A stretch of 7,439 bases of DNA, from positions 1 through 7,439 of the forward strand of contig JBKJQQ010000078.1 in the NCBI GenBank assembly GCA_046593875.1. The letters are read 5' to 3'. Below the pieces are notes generated by a model. That model was not told the DNA's origin and ran no database searches. It saw nothing but the letters and a program-made list of their open reading frames with translations. The DNA comes from SCTD01 sp046593875 (GTDB taxonomy: Bacteria; Actinomycetota; Actinomycetes; Mycobacteriales; SCTD01). Made by a program: the position numbers and the translations under genes. This document shows, piece after piece, positions 6,369-7,439 of the stretch (position 1 is its first letter; each line of letters begins with the position of its first letter).

Positions 6369-7259
6369 TCAGTGGCGCGGAGGTCCGGGCACGCCCCAGA
6401 GCGCAGCGACGTGCGAGGCGTCGGTCCCGCAGCACCCGCCGAGGACCTCCAGCGACGGCACGAGCGCGAGCAGCTCCAGGACGCCGGTCCGCAGCAGGTC
6501 GCGGTCGCCCTCGTCGAGCACCTCCATCACGTCCAGCTCGGCGTGCGTCAGCGTGGAGGCGTTCGGCCGGAAGCACTGCAGGCGCTCCTGCCACGCGCCG
6601 CCGTCGAGCGCGGGCAGCAGGTGCGCAGGGTGAGCGCAGTTCACGCCGTACCAGTCCGCCGCGGCGAGTGCGTCCGCCTGCGCGACGGCGTCCCGCAGCG
6701 GCGTGCCGTCCGGCAGGCGCCCGTCGGTCTCGACCGTGAAGGAGACGCCGACCGGCACGCCGACCGCGCGGGCCGCCTCCACGACCCCGACCGCCTCGGC
6801 GACCTCGCTGAGCGTCATTGCGTGCACGACGTCGACGCCGGCTGCCGCCAGGCTCGCCACCTGCGGCCGGTGGTACTCCGCCGCCTCCTCGGCCCGGTGG
6901 CCTGCGGCCACGTAGCCGTCGCCGCGGGGGCCGACGACCCCCGACAGGCGCGTGCTCGTCCCGGCCGGTGCCTCGCCTCGCACGAGGTCGACGGCGGCGC
7001 GGTTGACCCGGTCCAGGGCGTCCGCGTCGTATCCGAGCCGGGCGCCCCAGTCCCGGTTGGCCCGCCACGTCGGCGTCTCGAGCACCAGGCCCGCCCCGGC
7101 CGCCGCCGCGATGCCCGCGTAGTCGCGGTAGTAGTCGCGCAGCACCTGCGCCGACTCCGGCCGCTCCACGAGGGGGAAGGCCGCGAACTCCGGCAGGTCG
7201 AGCCCGCGGTGGAAGAGCAGGTCGGTCTCCAGACCGCCGTCGGTCACCCAGGTCGGCAC
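6369..7259 (-). CDS. Homocysteine S-methyltransferase family protein
   Basis: This 296-residue protein is a zinc-dependent methyltransferase of the homocysteine S-methyltransferase (pfam S-methyl_trans) family, which moves a methyl group from donors such as S-methylmethionine or betaine to homocysteine, making methionine. Motifs: TDGGLETDLLFHRG near the N-terminus (residues 6-19), LETPTWRAN (60-68), GVVGPRGD (107-114), GVNCAHP (205-211) and GGCCGTD (274-280). The zinc ligands are Cys208, Cys276 and Cys277, all present. There is no B12 domain, so this is the B12-independent, single-domain type (MmuM/BHMT-like). The start is GTG at 7259 with GAGGAG five bases upstream (7265-7270). A longer in-frame version from 7385 would overlap nucS and adds residues unlike the family. 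The methyl donor cannot be told from sequence, so no symbol is assigned. It is divergent from nucS and convergent with the transglutaminase gene. Confidence 0.92.
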   Translation of the reverse strand: MPTWVTDGGLETDLLFHRGLDLPEFAAFPLVERPESAQVLRDYYRDYAGIAAAAGAGLVLETPTWRANRDWGARLGYDADALDRVNRAAVDLVRGEAPAGTSTRLSGVVGPRGDGYVAAGHRAEEAAEYHRPQVASLAAAGVDVVHAMTLSEVAEAVGVVEAARAVGVPVGVSFTVETDGRLPDGTPLRDAVAQADALAAADWYGVNCAHPAHLLPALDGGAWQERLQCFRPNASTLTHAELDVMEVLDEGDRDLLRTGVLELLALVPSLEVLGGCCGTDASHVAALWGVPGPPRH

Positions 7260-7264
7260 GGCGA

Positions 7265-7270
7265 CTCCTC
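7265..7270 (-). promoter_or_regulatory. Ribosome binding site GAGGAG for the methyltransferase gene
   Basis: GAGGAG on the minus strand lies five bases before the GTG at 7259. It decides that start over the longer in-frame alternative that runs to 7385. Confidence 0.65.
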
Positions 7271-7315
7271 GCTGCAGCAGGGAGGCACAGCATGATCGCT
7301 CTGCCCGCCGCCGCC

Positions 7316-7321
7316 TAGGCT
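7316..7321 (+). promoter_or_regulatory. Predicted -10 element TAGGCT of a leaderless-type nucS promoter
   Basis: TAGGCT fits the actinobacterial -10 consensus TANNNT and ends seven bases before the GTG of nucS, the spacing expected when transcription starts at the first base of the start codon. No convincing ribosome site precedes that GTG, which also favours leaderless translation. The -35 region is not recognisable. Confidence 0.5.
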
Positions 7322-7328
7322 CCCCGCC

Positions 7329-7439
7329 GTGCGCCTCGTGATCGCGACCTGCTCGGTGGACTACGTCGGCCGGCTCACCGCGCACCTGCCGATGGCCACC
7401 CGGCTGCTCATGGTCAAGGCCGACGGCTCGGTGCTCGTG
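7329..7439 (+). CDS. nucS: Endonuclease NucS, N-terminal fragment (3' truncated by window edge)
   Basis: The 37 visible codons (reading MRLVIATCSVDYVGRL, then TAHLPMATRLLMVKADGSVLV) match the strongly conserved N-terminus of actinobacterial NucS. NucS is a mismatch-specific DNA endonuclease that replaces MutS/MutL in the non-canonical mismatch repair of these bacteria. It cuts both strands at G-T, G-G and T-T mismatches and works with the replication clamp. Only the start of the N-terminal DNA-binding/dimerisation domain is in the window; the RecB-like nuclease domain lies beyond the right edge, so its integrity cannot be judged. The start is GTG at 7329, the usual position for the family motif. 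The gene is divergent from the methyltransferase gene, with 69 bases between them. Confidence 0.92.
   Translation, partial: MRLVIATCSVDYVGRLTAHLPMATRLLMVKADGSVLV

Noticed and set aside
3769..7293. A 1174-codon open frame on the minus strand
   Set aside because: It lies antisense to the DUF58 and transglutaminase genes and out of frame with the methyltransferase gene. Its translation is low-complexity Arg/Gly/Ala/Pro/Gln with no domain. Long antisense frames are expected in GC-rich DNA.
7260..7385. Longer start for the methyltransferase at 7385
   Set aside because: It would overlap the first 57 bases of nucS and add 42 residues unlike the family. GTG 7259 has a strong GAGGAG site and leads directly into the conserved TDGGLETD.
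1..7439. Mobile element, CRISPR array, tRNA/rRNA or riboswitch, including a B12 riboswitch near the mutase
   Set aside because: I found no transposase or integrase, no regularly spaced repeats and no RNA-gene motifs. The upstream region of the mutase is outside the window, so a B12 riboswitch there cannot be assessed.

Overview
This looks like chromosomal DNA from a high-GC Actinomycetota (actinobacterium). Third codon positions are almost all G or C, GTG starts and 4-nt start/stop overlaps are common, and the gene set fits that phylum: ethylmalonyl-CoA mutase, a DUF2071 protein, a MoxR-DUF58-transglutaminase operon and the mismatch endonuclease NucS. I see no insertion sequence, phage gene, CRISPR array, tRNA or rRNA, and no stretch above 100 bases without a gene. 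The genus cannot be fixed from this window.

Layout. (1) 1-1414, plus strand: the C-terminal two thirds of a coenzyme-B12 mutase of the MeaA/ethylmalonyl-CoA mutase type, cut by the left edge. (2) 1411-2352, minus strand: a two-gene unit, a DUF2071 (YqjF-like) protein followed directly by a 63-residue membrane protein whose stop codon interlocks with that of the mutase in a shared CTAG. (3) 2353-2444: a short divergent intergenic region with a bulged inverted repeat. (4) 2445-6324, plus strand: a tightly coupled three-gene operon of MoxR-type AAA+ ATPase, DUF58 membrane protein and multi-pass transglutaminase-like protein, joined by GTGA and ATGA overlaps. (5) 6369-7259, minus strand: a homocysteine S-methyltransferase family protein. 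(6) 7329 to the right edge, plus strand: the first 37 codons of nucS, apparently expressed from a leaderless-type promoter.

How the genes work together. The only clear functional unit is the MoxR-DUF58-transglutaminase operon. This is a widespread arrangement in which the AAA+ ATPase is thought to act as a chaperone or remodeller for the membrane partners, and the transglutaminase-like domain sits outside the membrane with an intact Cys-His-Asp triad. Its substrate is unknown, so it is the best candidate here for an incompletely described system, although the arrangement itself is known. The mutase belongs to C2/C4 acyl-CoA metabolism (ethylmalonyl-CoA pathway), and nucS to DNA mismatch repair. 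These appear to be neighbours rather than partners. Smaller points of interest are a lone TTA codon in the mutase, the interlocked convergent stops, the nested inverted repeat before moxR, and a mini-ORF overlapping the nucS promoter.
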